Below the pieces are notes generated by a model, which worked only from the letters and a program-made list of their open reading frames with translations, searched no databases and was not told the origin of the DNA. From Candidatus Sericytochromatia bacterium (lineage in GTDB: Bacteria > Cyanobacteriota > Sericytochromatia > UBA7694 > JACMQJ01), in the NCBI GenBank assembly GCA_014377055.1, contig JACMQJ010000719.1:1-6067 (forward strand): a stretch of 6,067 nucleotides of DNA, in the 5' to 3' direction. Position 1 is the first letter of the stretch. The number at the start of each line of letters is the position of its first letter. A program made the position numbers and the translations under genes. Below are positions 5,743 to 6,067 of this stretch, piece by piece.

Positions 5743-6067
5743 TTATATTGTTATTCCTTCAAATTTTGTGTTTAATACTTGATGTTCATTGTCTCTATCA
5801 GAAACAGAATATACTGGTAGTGGCCAATCAATTCCAATCATTCTATCATTATATAGAATTCCGTTTTCAATTCCCGGGGTATAATATTCAGAATGATGAT
5901 AAATTAATTCGCAATCATCAGTTAAAGTTTGAAATCCATGAGCGAACCCTTCAGGGATGTATATCATTTTCTGATTTTTAGCAGATAATATTATACCATA
6001 CCACTTTAAAAATGTGAGGGATTCTTTCCTTAAATCAATAATCACGTCAAACACCTCCCCAGCTATA
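5743..6067 (-). CDS. RmlC/RfbC-like dTDP-4-dehydrorhamnose 3,5-epimerase family protein, 5' end cut off by the window
   Basis: Only the C-terminal 107 codons are present; the frame is open to the right edge. The visible part begins IAGEVFDVIIDLRK, which matches an internal strand of the RmlC cupin ('G-E-V-F-D-V-x-x-D-x-R'). PEGFAHGF (fragment residues 38-45) is the strongest family motif. The paired tyrosines in SEYYTP (61-62) include the proton-donor position, and the aspartate in SDRD (92) corresponds to the partner of the catalytic histidine. That histidine itself (H63 region, R-G-L-H) lies outside the window, so activity cannot be judged. GTG 6052-6054 looks like a start but encodes the internal valine of GEVFDV; about 70-75 residues should lie upstream. 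The role is epimerisation at C-3, C-5 or both of an NDP-4-keto-6-deoxyhexose. Since rhamnose genes are not seen and a C-methyltransferase follows, a branched-sugar pathway is at least as likely as rhamnose. Confidence 0.9.
   Translation of the reverse strand, partial: IAGEVFDVIIDLRKESLTFLKWYGIILSAKNQKMIYIPEGFAHGFQTLTDDCELIYHHSEYYTPGIENGILYNDRMIGIDWPLPVYSVSDRDNEHQVLNTKFEGITI

Noticed and set aside
5748..5981. Plus-strand open reading frame of 77 codons
   Set aside because: It lies wholly opposite the epimerase gene, whose protein motifs are clear. Its own translation shows no recognisable domain.
5743..6054. Complete 103-residue epimerase starting at GTG
   Set aside because: The upstream codons continue the family sequence and the family is about 180 residues, so this is a fragment cut by the window edge.
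5743..6067. Evidence for a dTDP-rhamnose pathway
   Set aside because: No rmlA, rmlB or rmlD is visible, and the epimerase family also serves other deoxysugars. The following C-methyltransferase points elsewhere.
1..6067. CRISPR array, tRNA, insertion sequence or attachment site
   Set aside because: No regular repeats, cloverleaf-like sequence, transposase motif or terminal inverted repeats were seen, and nearly every base is in a recognised gene.

Overview
The window is an AT-rich stretch (by eye about one third G+C) that is almost entirely coding. Seven genes all lie on the minus strand and are packed head to tail with gaps of 0-8 bases, or an 8-base overlap. No terminator, promoter, RNA gene, mobile element or CRISPR array is visible. 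Every complete gene ends in TAA, and no start has a convincing Shine-Dalgarno sequence close to it. Low G+C, weak ribosome binding sites and the protein families together suggest a member of Bacteroidota (for example a flavobacterium), but this assignment is an inference. The locus is an interior piece of a surface-polysaccharide (O-antigen or capsule) gene cluster, and both ends of the window cut through genes.

Transcription runs from right to left. The first gene is an RmlC/RfbC-type nucleotide-sugar epimerase whose N-terminus lies beyond the right edge (5743-6067). Next come a NovU/TylCIII/TcaB9-type sugar C-methyltransferase (4513-5739) and a DegT/DnrJ/EryC1/StrS PLP-dependent sugar aminotransferase (3389-4504). 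A NeuD/PglD-type sugar acyltransferase (2758-3396) and a CysE-like hexapeptide acyltransferase (2077-2757) follow. The last two are a Wzx-type lipid-linked oligosaccharide flippase (563-2074) and a GT-A family 2 glycosyltransferase (1-555) whose C-terminus lies beyond the left edge. No stretch over 300 bases lacks a gene. The glycosyltransferase is open to the window edge with no stop codon.

The first four genes read as an ordered pathway on an NDP-4-keto-6-deoxyhexose: epimerisation, C-methylation next to the ketone, amination of the ketone, then N-acylation. The likely product is a C-methyl-branched acylamino-dideoxyhexose, activated as a nucleotide sugar. The glycosyltransferase would place this or another sugar on the lipid carrier, the CysE-like enzyme may add a further acyl group, and Wzx would flip the finished repeat unit. 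The nucleotidyltransferase and 4,6-dehydratase that must supply the precursor are not in the window. The exact sugar, its nucleotide (dTDP or CDP) and its stereochemistry cannot be read from the sequence.
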